64,000 nt of DNA from Linyphia triangularis (lineage: Eukaryota; Arthropoda; Arachnida; Araneae; Linyphiidae), in the NCBI GenBank assembly GCA_963978545.1, contig OZ021727.1:56494487-56558486 (forward strand). The letters run 5' to 3'. The notes beneath the pieces were generated by a model, which saw only the letters and a list, made by a program, of their open reading frames with translations, ran no database searches and had not been told where the DNA came from. Shown in pieces: positions 33,606 through 45,962 of this stretch. The first letter of the stretch is position 1, and the number at the start of each line of letters is the position of its first letter. Both the position numbers and the translations under genes were made by a program.

Positions 33606-34599
33606 AAATCGCGTTAAAATATCATTGAACCGATCATTGTTGAAACTCTTTTCTGTTGCTAAATTATTTTTTTTTAAATAAATAATAAAATTGCTTTGAT
33701 CAGAATAAATAAATGATATTTGGATGTCAGAGAATAAATTCGCGTTCTTTTTTAATGAATAAATTTTAAAACGTAGTTTGCCGCACATTTCCTGGTAGAA
33801 ATGTTTTTGATATCGACGCTGTGTTAATGAATATAAAAATTGATAATGCATAAAAAGGATATTTTAAAAACTCGGTTTTATGGGTCATATTATTCTTGTT
33901 ACAAAATGCAGCATGCACTATTTTTACTCAATACAAAATGTATTGTTTAAAATTATCACTATGTAGTGTTTTACCATTATAAAATAATCTTTACACTGTA
34001 AGTAAACTATTTTATGTAACAAATGTTGATTCAAACAACTTTTCTATTCTTTTAAAATATTAAAACACCAACAAATACTTATTTATGACATCCCCTTAAC
34101 AATATTTAAAAAATCTTCTAAGCCGATAACACGTTTAAAATTAAAATGCATAATTTTATTTGATTAAAATAAAATACTTTAAAATTTATGCTATAAGCAT
34201 AGATAAATTACTTTAATTTTAAAAACATAACAGGAACTCATGACCTTTAAATTTAAATATTATCTCTGGAAGTGTAAAGTCTTGACGATATGCAAAATCA
34301 AAATTAATAAAAATAACTTTTTCCAGCATATTGTCTCATAAGGTTAAGATTACAAATATTACATTATTTTACATGCAAAACAATTTATGCATTTCAAATC
34401 GTTTCTGTAAAACTTAAGAAAGTGAAGATTTTTAGATTCTAAAACAATTAATGAGTATTAAAACAACATATATTCATTCGCAAATATTGGATTTTAGTTT
34501 CAATAAAATGAGCATCAAATTCCATAGTAAAACAACCTGAAGGAAAATCGATTAATTCTTTCAGAAATATCATGACCATTAATCCTTAGACCGTCCTTC

Positions 34600-36300
34600 T
34601 ATAACGTTCTCGTTTGATATTTCTGTCTGTGCGTCAAGTTTTAACAAACTCTTATTCTAATTCTGTAGAACTATTTTTACTGCAAGCAGATATTTCAGAA
34701 GGAGAAGCTTCTATTAGGGTTTTTTTTTTACTAGCGTAAGATTTCTTACAAGCTCCTCTTCAAGTACTGTAAATTTTCTTTGTTTATACTTAAGAAGGAA
34801 AAACATATTAATTTATATTAAAGTGATTTTACTTACAGTAAAATTTACAATAATGAAGGAACTTTATTGGTTTAGGTTTTCTGTCTGTCTTTAAGGGAGA
34901 GCAAGCTTCCTCTCTAATACTACAAAAGTGTTTTCACTACAAGCGTACTTTTCAGAAGGTGAAGCATCAAATTGGGTATTTTTTCGAGTGTAAGATTTCT
35001 TACACGTCCTTCTCAAATACTGTAAAAGTAATTTTATGTTTAGTCTTCTTTTAAGAAGGAGAAACATATACTTTTTATAATGAGATTTACAATAAAGAAG
35101 AAAATTTGATTTCAATTTTCTGTCCGTCTCTAGGGGACTTTAGCAAGTCTCCTCCCTGATACTGTAAAAGTATTTTCACTACAAGCATTCTCTTACGAAA
35201 GAGAAGCTTCAAATTGGGTATTTTTTTTGAGTGAAAGGTTTCTTAAGAGCTCTCTTTCAAATACTGTAAAAGTGTTTTTACTTTTAGAATACTTTTAGAA
35301 GGGATTTTACTTACAGTAAGATTTGCAATAATGAAAGAGCTTGATTGATTTAGATTTTCTGTTTGTCGTTAGGAGGCTGTAACAATCTTTCTTTCTAATA
35401 CTACAAAAGTGTTTTCACCAGAAGCGCACTTTTCAGAAGGAGGAGCTTCTAATTAGGTATTTTTTCGAGTGAAAGATTTCTTACACATACTTCTTAAATA
35501 CTGTAAAAGTACTTTTATTTTTGGCGTACTTTTAAGAAGTAAACGTATAATATATGATAAAGTTGTTTTACTTAGAATGAGATTTACGATGATTTTCTTC
35601 TGTCGTTAAGGGCTTTAATAAGCCCTGATACATACTGTAAAAGTGTTTTCACTAAAAGCGTACTTTTACGAAAGAGTACTTCTAATTGTGTATTTTTTCG
35701 AGTGTAAGATTTCTTAACAGCTCCCCTTTAAATACTATAACAATGGTTTTACTTCGAACATATTATTAAAATGGAGTAACATATAATTTATGTTAAAGTG
35801 GTTTTACTTAGAGTGAGGTTTACAATTATTTATGGGCCTTAACATGCTTACTCCCTAATACTGTAAAAGTGTTTTCACTACACGAGCTCTTTTCAAAAGG
35901 AGAAGCTTCTAATTGGGTATTTTTTCTAAGGTTTTTTACACGTTCACCCTCAAATACTGTAAAAGTGTTTTTACTTTGAGCGTACTTTTAAGAAGGTGAA
36001 ACATGTGGGGTTTTTTTAGTGTCTTTACTAAGATGAAGAAAAAACTTTATTGATTTATATTTTCTGTCAGTCGTTAGGCCATTTTACCTAATTTCCTCTC
36101 TAATATTGTAGATTTAACACTTTGAACGTATTTTTCAGAAGGAAAATCTTGTAATTGGGTATATTTTTTATAATTCTTTGAACGTACTGTTTTTTACAAG
36201 CTCCTCCTCAAATACTGTAAAAGTGTTTTTATTTTGAGCGAACACTTTTAAGAAGGAGAAATGTACAATCATTTGCGAGCATACTTTTTGGAAGGAGAGA
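34600..36300 (+). repeat. Decayed satellite, ~240-bp units built from two related halves
   Basis: About seven units begin near 34620, 34878, 35118, 35358, 35597, 35826 and 36060. Each has CTGTAAAAGTGTTTTCACT, an ACTTTTCAGAAGGAGAAGCT block, ATTGGGTATTTTTTCGAGTG, TTTCTTACAAGCTCC, a second CTGTAAAAGTGTTTTTACT with ACTTTTAAGAAGGAGAAAC, and TTTTCTGTCTGTCGTTAGG. The two halves (about 105 and 135 bases) share the core, so the unit is itself a dimer. More degenerate pieces continue to about 37000 and near 37550. Confidence 0.88.
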
Positions 36301-36400
36301 CTTCTGATTGAATATTAGATCATATACTTTGCGAAATTGAATGATACTGAACTTTTTATTGGGTAATTCTTTCAAAAGAATGTAATTTAATTTAAATCAT

Positions 36401-36595
36401 CTCATGCACTGTAGCCGACCAAACTGTATAGTGATTAGCGTGCTAGCTTCTAGACCGCGAGGTTGCGGGTTCGAGTTGGCATGGGTGTTTGTAAATGTAT
36501 GTTGGCTTGTCTAATGACGAATGTTTCGGCGCATTATAGCCCTCGTGTTGCTGACGGTGCCAGATAATCTGAAAACAACCAACTCATGCACTGTA
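36401..36595 (+). mobile_element. tRNA-derived SINE, full length, 13-bp target duplication
   Basis: The body 36414-36582 is flanked by CTCATGCACTGTA at 36401-36413 and 36583-36595. The tRNA-like head has an A-box region TAGTGATTAGCGTGCTAG and a B-box GGTTCGAGT. The body includes TGTTTCGGCGCATTATAGCC and the tail CTGAAAACAACCAA. The intact duplication suggests a fairly recent insertion. The head resembles a tRNA but is followed by SINE sequence, so it is not a tRNA gene. Confidence 0.92.
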
Positions 36596-37019
36596 TAAAT
36601 ATTTGTACTGCTCACATATTTTTCAAGAAGAAAAACTATTCAATTAGTTATTTCTGGAGTTGGTTTTATCAAACTTTATCATGACTACTGTAGAAGTGAT
36701 TTCACTTTGTGCGCAATTTGTTGGAGGGTAAACAAATTTGAATATGGAATAATATTTTGTACACACTTTCTTCCAAAAACTGCATCAGTTTTAGAAAGAA
36801 GTTTAAACTGAAGCAGTTTTTTACTGCCAATCAAACTGTCACCGAATATGCTTATTTTTATTTCTTATTCTACCTGGAGTAAGATATTAATAATCTTCCT
36901 CTAAAATACAGCAAAAGTGTTTTTACTGCGAGCATACTTTACAGAAGGATAATTTTCTTATTGGTAGTCCTTGTGTAAAGTTTATTCTGCAAATCTTTTT
37001 AAGTGTTTCATAGGACGTT

Positions 37020-38370
37020 AAAGTATAGTTTTATAAAACGCACTTGGGACTTCAAGAGTTTTCTAAGATACCTATTTAAACAACAATTACAAAACTACTA
37101 CTGATACTGCAGGAAATAACCTTTAAAAAAGAAAAAATTACATTTTCACCACCAAATTAAAGTATTGAACTATAAACGCTTATATTACACATCGTCCCTC
37201 TAATGTAACAATTAGGTAACTGCAAAATCATAATTTTGAGAAAAACTCATTTGAAATTCTTTCAAAGAGAAAATTGTTCAAGGCATTGAAATTGTACTAT
37301 ATCTTAATAGCTTTAACATAAGTAGAATATAATGGGACCTTGCAACAGCGTTATCCACTTGCAGCATACAATAAAGTCGGTTATTTTATTATTCATCGTA
37401 CACATACCTAAAAAATCACAGTTTTTGAGTTATCTAGTTGTAGCATTGTGATAACTATATGGTCTAAACTTTATTCAAAAGGTTATAAATGAAATAATAT
37501 GTTTTACTAACTTTTCCTCAAATATCATTAAGCTGTGCTCATTAAAAATACTTTTCAGAAGGGGATACATTCCTAATTAAAGAGGGATGTAGAGAGAGAA
37601 CTTCTAACTCAGTAAACGGCACCTCATCATAAGACCGAGTTCAAAATTATGAGAAGTAATTGTAGAGAGTTAATACAATATTACAGTGCAGTACGGTTCT
37701 TTCTATTAAAAAAAAATGCCAAATTATTGTTAATGTTATCTTTTTTTTTATTAGCACTACAAAAGTACTGCGAAAAACTATTCTTATCAATTAAATTAAT
37801 CGAAATGAATAAAAAAAAAAATACTCTATTAATTTAAACAAACTGTATTACCTTGAGATTTATTTTACATTTTAGAAAGAGCAACAAAACGTTTATTAAT
37901 AAGTCGTAATAAAGGTATCATCGGGATATTTAAGAAATAGGAAAATATTATTTATCTTTTACTAAGATAGATGGCGCCATGACAGAACTTTCATAAATTT
38001 ATCTATCAATCCTTATTCAAACACATCGCAATTGATTTCCCTTACGTTGCATGAAGCTGATGACTTTCAAAGAATGATTTTTTAAATGATCGAAGAATCA
38101 TTTAAAGAATGAATAAAAATTAAATCATTAAATAACAGTCCATTAGACTTTTGCAACAGAGGTTTAAAATATTATGCCTACTCAGCATTTTCACTCCCAC
38201 GTTATCATTTTTTTGTTTTTAACTGTCTCTATTATTATGATTTTTTTTTTTTTTTTTTTTTTTTTAATGTTTTAATAAAAACACATTTGTATTTGTTTTA
38301 CGATAAATGAAGCATAAAACTTAGCACAAGTACTTAACATCATATAAATCTTATTTACAATATCCGTGAG
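37020..38370. other. AT-rich DNA without recognised genes
   Basis: Only a degenerate satellite piece near 37550 (ACTTTTCAGAAGGGGA) and a T homopolymer at 38240-38265. Confidence 0.4.
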
Positions 38371-38375
38371 CCCTA

Positions 38376-39050
38376 CTATATAGTCCGAGAGGCGACTGCA
38401 AATTTTGGACCCCATCGAACATCATTCTGAATTTTTTATAGAAATTGGAGAAAAGTGAGTGGATTACGAATCCACTGGTCTGCCGTTTTCAAAAATGGCC
38501 GAAACTGGTCAAAAATTGACTTGGAATGAGTTAAACTAAAATCCGATTGCCAAATATGTCATAACTTGCCAAAAAGAGAACAAACTTTTTCGTCTGGCAA
38601 CCCAATGCATTTTGATTTTCAATGAGAAAAAGCGCAAACGATTTCTGATCTCTGGCTCGGAAAACTTGTATCTTTTAAAAGTAAGCCAAATTGGCGACAT
38701 CAGTTACGTCATCAGTGACGTAATGTTTATTGCCAATTTGGCTCATTTGTGAAAGATGCAAGTAAGACATAGCCACACATCCGAATCGTCTGCAACCTTT
38801 TTAATTGAAAATTAAAGAGTGAAGGTTACCAAATAAAAAAAAAAATGCTCATTATTTGGCAAGTTAAGGCGCATTTGGCAATTAGATTTAGTTCAACTTA
38901 TTAAAAGTCGATTTTTGACCAGTTTCGGCCATTTTTGCCACGGCAGACCAGTGGATTCGTAATCTACTCCCTTTTCACCAATTTCTATAAAAAATTCAGA
39001 ATGATGTTCGATGGGGTCCAAAAATTGCAGCCGCCTCTCAGTCTAATAGT
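38376..39050. mobile_element. Head-to-head foldback element (palindrome ~675 bp)
   Basis: The two halves are reverse complements with few changes, meeting near 38713 with little or no spacer. Landmarks include GAGAGGCGACTGCAA and its partner GCAGCCGCCTCTC at the ends, TTTGGACCCCATCGAACATC, and GACCAGTGGATTCGTAATC with its inverse. The centre holds GTTACGTCATCAGTGACGTAA flanked by GCCAAATTGGC. No ORF. This is a foldback or very-long-TIR MITE. Target duplication is unclear because the ends carry TA-rich sequence. Confidence 0.85.
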
Positions 39051-39467
39051 CAAACCTTAATCATTATCTGACAACTGTAGTTTTGAACTCTGGGTACTAC
39101 AATGTAGAATTCCGCATTTAGAAAATAGTTCACAGTATACATCCATACACAATGGTGTATTGACTGATGATGGAAAGTGATTAGAATTCCTGATTTTAAA
39201 ATTCCAAGAGCGATGTAATGTTCAAATTGTAGCTAATATTGAAACATTTTAAGAATTTATTCTATATCCATCAGTTATTTAAAAAAACTGAGAAATTGAA
39301 TATTTTTTAATGTTTATATTTTGTTATATTAAAAGTTTTAGTCTTTCCTAAAACAATGCAACATTTTATTTGAGTTTGATAAATCATTCATAAGATGCAT
39401 GTGATCTTAATGTTTCATTGTTTAACTAAAAGCTTTTCTAAGGACTTAATTTCATGACATATAGACC

Positions 39468-39656
<189 letters not shown>

Positions 39657-39659
39657 TGA

Positions 39660-40247
39660 CTTTTTCATCTTATATTTAGTACTATAATCCTCCAAAAAAC
39701 TAACCTAGATATTTTGCACACATTAAAATATTATGAGTTGTTGATTCCAAAATTCAGGACTAGAAATAGAAAACGACCTAAGTCCAAAAAAAGAAACATT
39801 TTTAGGAGAGCCGGAAAATGAAAAACATTCGCATTAGTACTTAAGGCAATTGGTACCAGATTGAATTTCAACTATTGCTACTGGAGTTCGCTCTTTGGGA
39901 TTTCTCCAGTCTGTTTAGCTTGGTCATTAGGACATCCTTCCGTAAAAAAATGTGTGTGTTTTTTCTTCTTTTTTTTTTTTTTTTTCTTCTTGGTACTGAG
40001 TTCGTTTTTCATTTCTAATCCTCAATTATAGATGGTATGTATCTGTTCATCCGTCACATTGCTAATTGTATTTCCCATAAGGCTGAAACTACTGAATCGA
40101 TAAATGGGTAATGTGTATGAGATTGAGAGTTTTTTTAACCTTAATAAAAAAAATGTATACGTGCAAGGGTCTGGACGATTGAAAATTTAAATTACTGTTC
40201 CTTTGACATTGTAACAACGAAGAATGGTATGGGATATATAGGTTTTT

Positions 40248-40318
<71 letters not shown>

Positions 40319-41530
40319 CTATGATTAATATGGAAAGATACATATGTACTTATTATTAGTGAAAAGGGGATTATAAGACCATTTTTTTAATAATGGGAAG
40401 GGATATATTTTTATAAAAATATTCTCTAAACAGAGAAACCATTATTTTAATGGGGATATTAGACTTTTTTTTTTTAAAGGGATAGAGTTTTTATAGAAAA
40501 ACTGCTGTATAATCAGTGTCTTGGGGTGTATGAATAACGAGCTAAATTTGAAAAATGGCCCTTGAATTATTATTAGCACAATTTATTTTAAATTATCTAC
40601 AAGACTATGAATTAGTGAAGTTTTAGGTAACTTTATAAGTATGTAGCTTCGAACAGGTTTTTAAAACTCTAGATAAGTCATAATAAATTATGTTTCCAAC
40701 TAGGATGGTTTTAAAATGGCTTTTGCAATGAGTTTTATTTCTCTGTCGATTCGTTCCATTAATTCTGCGTACTCATACAGAAAAACTGCTTCAAATACCT
40801 GTACAAAAAAGGTATTCCTTACTTTTAAAACTGTAAAGCAGCTATATACTTTTTAACATTTTATAATTATTAATCAACCATTTTAAATAACCAATTGATA
40901 AAAAGTGTTTTAAAAAATGCATTTGTAGAGAAATGCAAATGGTCTTATCATTTAGTGCCTTTTTTAACACAATGTTAATGCGATTCTTATGCCACCCAGT
41001 TATGTAAAAAATTGTTTCTTTGTATGAAAATCGGTATTGGTAAAAAAGACGAGCTTGATTTTTCAGAAGAATAGATTTGCTAAAAATAACTTTATTTAAA
41101 TTTTCTTTTTTTAGAAAAAAAAAAAATCTTAATGTGGAGCAAGTCCCCTTAAAATTCTTTAGGAAAATAGCTTCCCTCTCATTTTGTAAATATTATATAT
41201 GGCATATATAAGATGTTTTTGGTACAGAACAACCATTATTTTCTACTTGCCTCATAAAAATACAATACAATTACATTAAAAAAAATATAAATACTTTATT
41301 TAAAAAAATTATTTGCCATAAAACTTTACGTATGTCAAGGAATAGCATATATTCTTCAGTTTCCAGATAGTGATAGAACGAGCCCTTCCTTAAGACATTT
41401 TGGTCACCCAGTGAAAAAGCCTTAAAATACTCTAGCAATATAGAACAGCATTTTAAATAAACAAAATTACAAACTATAATTTCTTTTAAAAAATTCAATG
41501 ATTTCTCAGACAACTTTGAATGTATCCCTC
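39660..41530. other. AT-rich DNA without recognised genes
   Basis: Holds a (CA)n microsatellite at 40250-40281 joined to an A-rich tract. No coding feature supported. Confidence 0.4.
40250..40281. repeat. (CA)n microsatellite
   Basis: CA dinucleotide array of about 32 bases followed by an A-rich run to 40314. Confidence 0.95.
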
Positions 41531-41569
41531 TTTCTTAATAGCGGCTTACTTAGAGAGAGAAAGAGATAG

Positions 41570-42200
41570 ATGGAGATTCATCTCGGGATGCGTGGGATGA
41601 AAACACCATCCCGATCCGAGAAGAAGGATCCTCAGTTTGTGAATGGCGGAACTAGGTCAACCGAGGTCAACGTGACGACATTTCGTAACACAGCTGACCT
41701 CCTTTCAGATAACGGTACGTGACGCGAGGTCGCCATCTGATTGGTCATGACGATCCCTCTCCTTCCTCCCAAACCCCCCACACACAATCTGGGCGAGAGA
41801 TCGAACACACTTCATGTACATCGTCTGCTCTGGGGCTCTGATGCTATTTTTAGAACGCTCCTTCTCTTTTTGTTGTTACTCCTCTTATTATCTTTAGTGT
41901 TATGGCAGCGGCCATCTTTTCGAGTTGTTGTGAATTGGAGAGTGAAGGGGGTTGCGGAGAAGATCTCGATTGGCTGGAAACTGCAGTTGACGTCAGAGAT
42001 ACGTCACCTTGTTTACTTCTATGTGCGGATCGGGTTGAAATGGGAAGGGGAGGAGGGGTGGTTGAATTTTCAAGGGATAAATTATTCTCTCTTGTTACCA
42101 AGGAAGAATTGCGAGGTTTCAATTTAAAAAAGTTGAGGAAATTTAGAGTTAAATTTGGGATGAGAAGGGAACAAAGAAAATTAGATGAGTAAAAAAGGTA
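41570..42200. promoter_or_regulatory. Promoter-like GC-elevated island
   Basis: Marked by CpG-containing sequence in an AT-rich neighbourhood. It holds a YY1-like GCGGCCATCTT (41908-41918), an inverted CCAAT box GATTGGCTGG (41968-41977), a full CRE (41988-41995) and ATACGTCAC. A plus-strand frame 41902-42192 starts ATG inside the YY1-like site (MAAAIFSSCCELESEGGCGE) and runs 96 codons. A 150-codon minus frame overlaps it. Neither protein is recognised, so the ORFs may be by-products of the GC-rich island. Confidence 0.45.
41902..42192 (+). CDS. Hypothetical 96-codon ORF at the island
   Basis: Reads MAAAIFSSCCELESEGGCGE, DLDWLETAVDVRDTSPCLLL and so on, ending RREQRKLDE. Many animal first exons have an ATG embedded in a YY1-type element, which makes this start reasonable. 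No family match from inspection, and the overlapping minus frame is longer. Treat as a weak candidate. Confidence 0.22.
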   Translation: MAAAIFSSCCELESEGGCGEDLDWLETAVDVRDTSPCLLLCADRVEMGRGGGVVEFSRDKLFSLVTKEELRGFNLKKLRKFRVKFGMRREQRKLDE

Positions 42201-42769
42201 AATTCTAGAGGTTATTACAAAGAGCGGAAAATATTTAATCTGTTTTAAATTTAAAATTTTAGGGTACTTGGATGTATTTTCAATAATGAAGATCTGAATC
42301 ATTAAACAATTATTTTACTTGGTGAATTTGAACATTTTAAATGCTTGCTTAAGTTAAAAAGATAAATAATTATTTGTGTGTTTTGTGCGATTAAAAGATG
42401 AGTATTTTAATAAATTGTTCCCTTTCGAAAAAAATGACGTTTTAGAAGTGTATTTATACACGGAACATTTTAACTTAATCCACAGCAAGACTTTTAACTA
42501 CAACAATTTTCTTCAATTTCCGCTTTTAAATTTTCATAAGTATGGATATAAATTGACGCATCTCTATACTGATTGCATTCTCGTAAACCTCGTTAATTAA
42601 CACTTACAAATTAATGAAATTCCATTGAAAATTTAACTTAATACTTTGATTTTTAACTATCAAAATTTACAAAATGTTTGCTAATGAAAATTATGGAAAA
42701 TAATTTGCAACGAGTCAGAGCACTGGAATCCTATGGACATTGGATTCTTTCACTCTGTTCTACGAAAAC

Positions 42770-42900
42770 AGTTCAATGACGATGACGCGCATCCCCGGGT
42801 CTGACGTCACTCATTCAGTTCTACATCGATCGTATTGTTGAAATATTGCTTGTGGTGCCCTCTCGTGGAAGACGAGTAAGTTTTTATTCATGGGATTGGA
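42770..42900. promoter_or_regulatory. CRE and CTCF-like cluster
   Basis: GATGACGCGCATCCCCGGGT is followed by TGACGTCA (42802-42809). Then GTGCCCTCTCGTGG (42856-42869) resembles, with several mismatches, the reverse complement of the CTCF core. A short GC island about 600 bases after the previous one. Confidence 0.3.
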
Positions 42901-42909
42901 TAGATAAGC

Positions 42910-43654
42910 GAATCAAACAAGGATGGGATGAATGAAAATTAGAAAGGGTGATGGGAAAACTTAGTGAAGCAGAGATTTTGATTTGAGGCTTCTTTTCCTT
43001 TTTTAGCCCCCAGTGGTGTTTTTAATTCAGATTCTTACTGAGAAGACACTTTTCTTTGTTGTTCGGTAATAATAACAGATTGGAAATTTATCGAAATATA
43101 CTCATCTCTGACGAATTCTACACCTAGCATTTTAAAAAATTTATAAAATTGTATAAAAAAAGTCTAAACATTGCTATAGATTAAGTATCTAAAGTATAAC
43201 ATACTTCTGTAAAGACATCTTTATGTCAAAATGTGTTAGAAATAACTAATATCAGGCAGTACACATTTCTTTTTCCCCCTCAGATATTTTACGAAATCTA
43301 TACCTTTTTAATGAGAAACTAAGCAATTTATATATAAAATTAAAAAAAAAGAGTAAAATATCTGTTTCTGTTTAAATGTAATAATTACAATTCTTCATGC
43401 ATTTTGTTGTTTTGGGTGTTTAAGTAATGGTAAAACTCCTTTTGCTTGTAAAATATCCTTAGTACTAATATTCTAGCCATCAATATCACTCAACACTGGC
43501 AAATCCCGATGTGGACTGTTGTACACTGGCCGTTGCTATGGATCTTGATCAAACTCGCCCAGTGCTAGGTAAAATATACTGGAAGTTTTGAAATGTTGAT
43601 GCAGAATTTTGAAATTGAAATATTATTTTTATAAGAAAGGACGGTGAAAGGGGT

Positions 43655-43691
<37 letters not shown>

Positions 43692-44020
43692 TTGGTTTTG
43701 ATTTTGACATGTTTATTGTTTTAAAAAATTCTGCAATTTGGAACGAGTTACGGCATGGATTGGACAATATTCCTAAGACTCCGTTTCCGACTTTGGCCAA
43801 TACCTTTGTGCTACCCAGGTAGCTGCCATCAGAAAATTGAAAGGACTTATAATTTATGCGACAGTAAATTAAATCATGTCACTTCAAGCACGACAAACTC
43901 AATATTAACTTTTTTAAAAATTTATAGATTACCTTTTTCTTTATTTTTATAATTTTCTTGATGAAAAAAATATTTTTGCATTTTTAAAAAATTATTTTAT
44001 TAGAAGTACTATTATTTTAT
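42910..44020. other. AT-rich DNA without recognised genes
   Basis: Contains an A homopolymer of about 33 bases at 43657-43688. No coding feature supported. Confidence 0.4.
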
Positions 44021-44029
44021 TTTACATAT

Positions 44030-44095
44030 TGCCGGGTACCCCTCTCCTCGCATTTGAGGCCAAGCAATCCCGTCGTTATACCATTACAGAGATGA
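44030..44095 (-). repeat. Possible degenerate tRNA-like sequence
   Basis: On the minus strand it reads TGGTATAACGACGGGATTGC, then CCTC-AAATGC-GAGG as a possible anticodon stem-loop, then GGGGTACCCGGC. The B-box is poor (no GGTTCGA), and the 3' acceptor half does not pair clearly. Probably a decayed tRNA or SINE head. Confidence 0.25.
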
Positions 44096-44944
44096 AATAT
44101 TTCAAGTATCATAGATGATTATTAACAAAAATTTAGAGGATTACTAAGAAAAATTGATTTTAGAAAAGAATTGTTATAAAAAAAGGAAAAACTTCAATTA
44201 AGGTATGGCAATTTATTAAAAGAAAAATGGGACTTGTTATTTTTAATCACTAAAGCAAAATATATCATTTATCATTTAAAAGTTTATCTATTTTCGACTT
44301 CGAAATTGCATACAAAGAATGAAAAATGTACATCAAGGGTATTCAAAATAATAAAGAGACTGCTCCAATTCACACTGAAATTTTTTATTTTGCTTAGCTC
44401 CCAAAAAAAAAGTAATTTTTTTATTCAAGTACAACTTTTAACTCTACCTTACCTTTATAGTTAACCTTAACCTTTCATAGTTAACTAATGATTTTTTCTA
44501 AATTTCCTACTTTTACTAAAAATAAAAAAAGTTTCGTACCACAATGTTACACACATGCCTTGTACTCAAATATTTTACATTTTTTAGCTTCTTTCTTGAG
44601 AGAACATTCTCAGAACATTTCAGAAAGAAGTCTCAGAAAATGTTAGATGAAAAAAAAATTCAATTTAATGTTAAGTACACAATATAAGAAACCTTATGAT
44701 AGATTGAGAGATAATTACAAATATATTTACTAGTCAAAATAAATGTTTGGGGGAAAAAATAAACAATACAAGTTCAATGGTGTTTGAAGCCATAGAGTAC
44801 TTGGAGGATATAATTTTGGTTTATATATAATTCTGTCAATGAAAAAAATTTTATAGGAAAATATGCTATATTTTGTCTGAAACTAAAAGTAAGAAGAAGG
44901 TAAGACAAGTATTAATTTTTATACAACAAGGAAGTTAGTAGTGT

Positions 44945-45572
44945 ACAAATACAAATACAAATTTTAAGACCAACAACAGGCTCAAGGCCCAACAGGGTAG
45001 GTCGAGTAAATATATATATGTACACGTATATAGAAATAGAATTTGCATACAATAGTTACAGGATCATACATTCAGTTTACAATAGTTAGAGATTATACAT
45101 ACAATATACAATAGTTACAGATTATGCATACAATATATAATAGTTACACGATTATACAATACAATATACAAAGTTGACACAACGTTTGACAATAATATTG
45201 GAAAAATGCAATACTTAATGTAAGTTAAAAAATTTATAAAATCCAACAGTAGGCAAACATAAGTAACCAAATATAGTAACTAAATAACCTAAATTCCATT
45301 TATACAAAGCACAAAATATAAGTTACTTACCTATTCAGTGTAATCCAGTTATTGCCCATTGACGATCCCCCAGTGCATATCTAACCGTTTCTTAAAGCTC
45401 TTTACGTTCCCTGAATTTATAACATTTGCTGCCAAATCATTCCAATCATTGATTATCCTATAGTAAAAATGATATTTTTGTACTTCCCTATTAATTATGT
45501 AGTTATAGATGTTTCTTAAAAGACAGTGCATTTCTTTATGAATAGAATAAGGTATTTTTTTCGTTTTCAACT
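44945..45572 (-). pseudogene. 5'-truncated LINE, 3' end of ORF2 and 3' UTR
   Basis: A 73-codon minus frame (45349-45570) reads HFYYRIINDWNDLAANVINS, then GNVKSFKKRLDMHWG. This is the conserved C-terminus of reverse transcriptases in CR1/Jockey-type non-LTR elements (RVIxxWNxLPxxVVNxxSVNxFKxRLD). The 3' UTR follows toward lower coordinates and ends GGGCCTTGAGCCTGTTGTTG, then repeats of TTTGTA, a typical LINE tail. The upstream part is missing, as in most LINE insertions. Confidence 0.85.
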
Positions 45573-45579
45573 AAATTCT

Positions 45580-45916
45580 AGTGATCAAGAATGCTTATTA
45601 TTTAAACTAAATTTTCAAAGTAGTTATCCTGCTTTTTAACAGTATTTATTTTTAATTCAAAAATTTGCTTTGGAAACGGAAGATTTTCTATGTAAGGAAA
45701 AATACTTTGATAATGTTGTTGATTAAGATGACTGATGTTAATTAAGATGATTGATGTTGATTAAGATGAGTTTAAGTGATGATGGTGTAATCTAAGTGGT
45801 TTATAAATGATCACTGAAATCGTATGATTTAAAATTTTCAGTTTCCATCCACTCAATTTTGACATCCAAACGTATCAACAATTCTAACTTAAAAGAATTC
45901 TCATTGAAAATTGCGC

Positions 45917-45962
<46 letters not shown>

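Noticed and set aside
34600..36300. CRISPR-like array of spaced repeats
   Set aside because: Units are about 240 bases, diverged and without unique equal-length spacers, in a eukaryotic context. It is a satellite.
36414..36490. tRNA gene
   Set aside because: The tRNA-like head is followed by SINE body and tail, and the whole is bounded by a 13-bp target duplication.
41850..42302. 150-codon minus-strand ORF
   Set aside because: It opens in AT-rich DNA and crosses the GC island where stops are rare by composition. No motif, and the N-terminal half looks random.
43493..43566. Tiny element with CACTGGCAA / CGCCCAGTG ends
   Set aside because: The inverted match is only about eight bases and no target duplication is visible.
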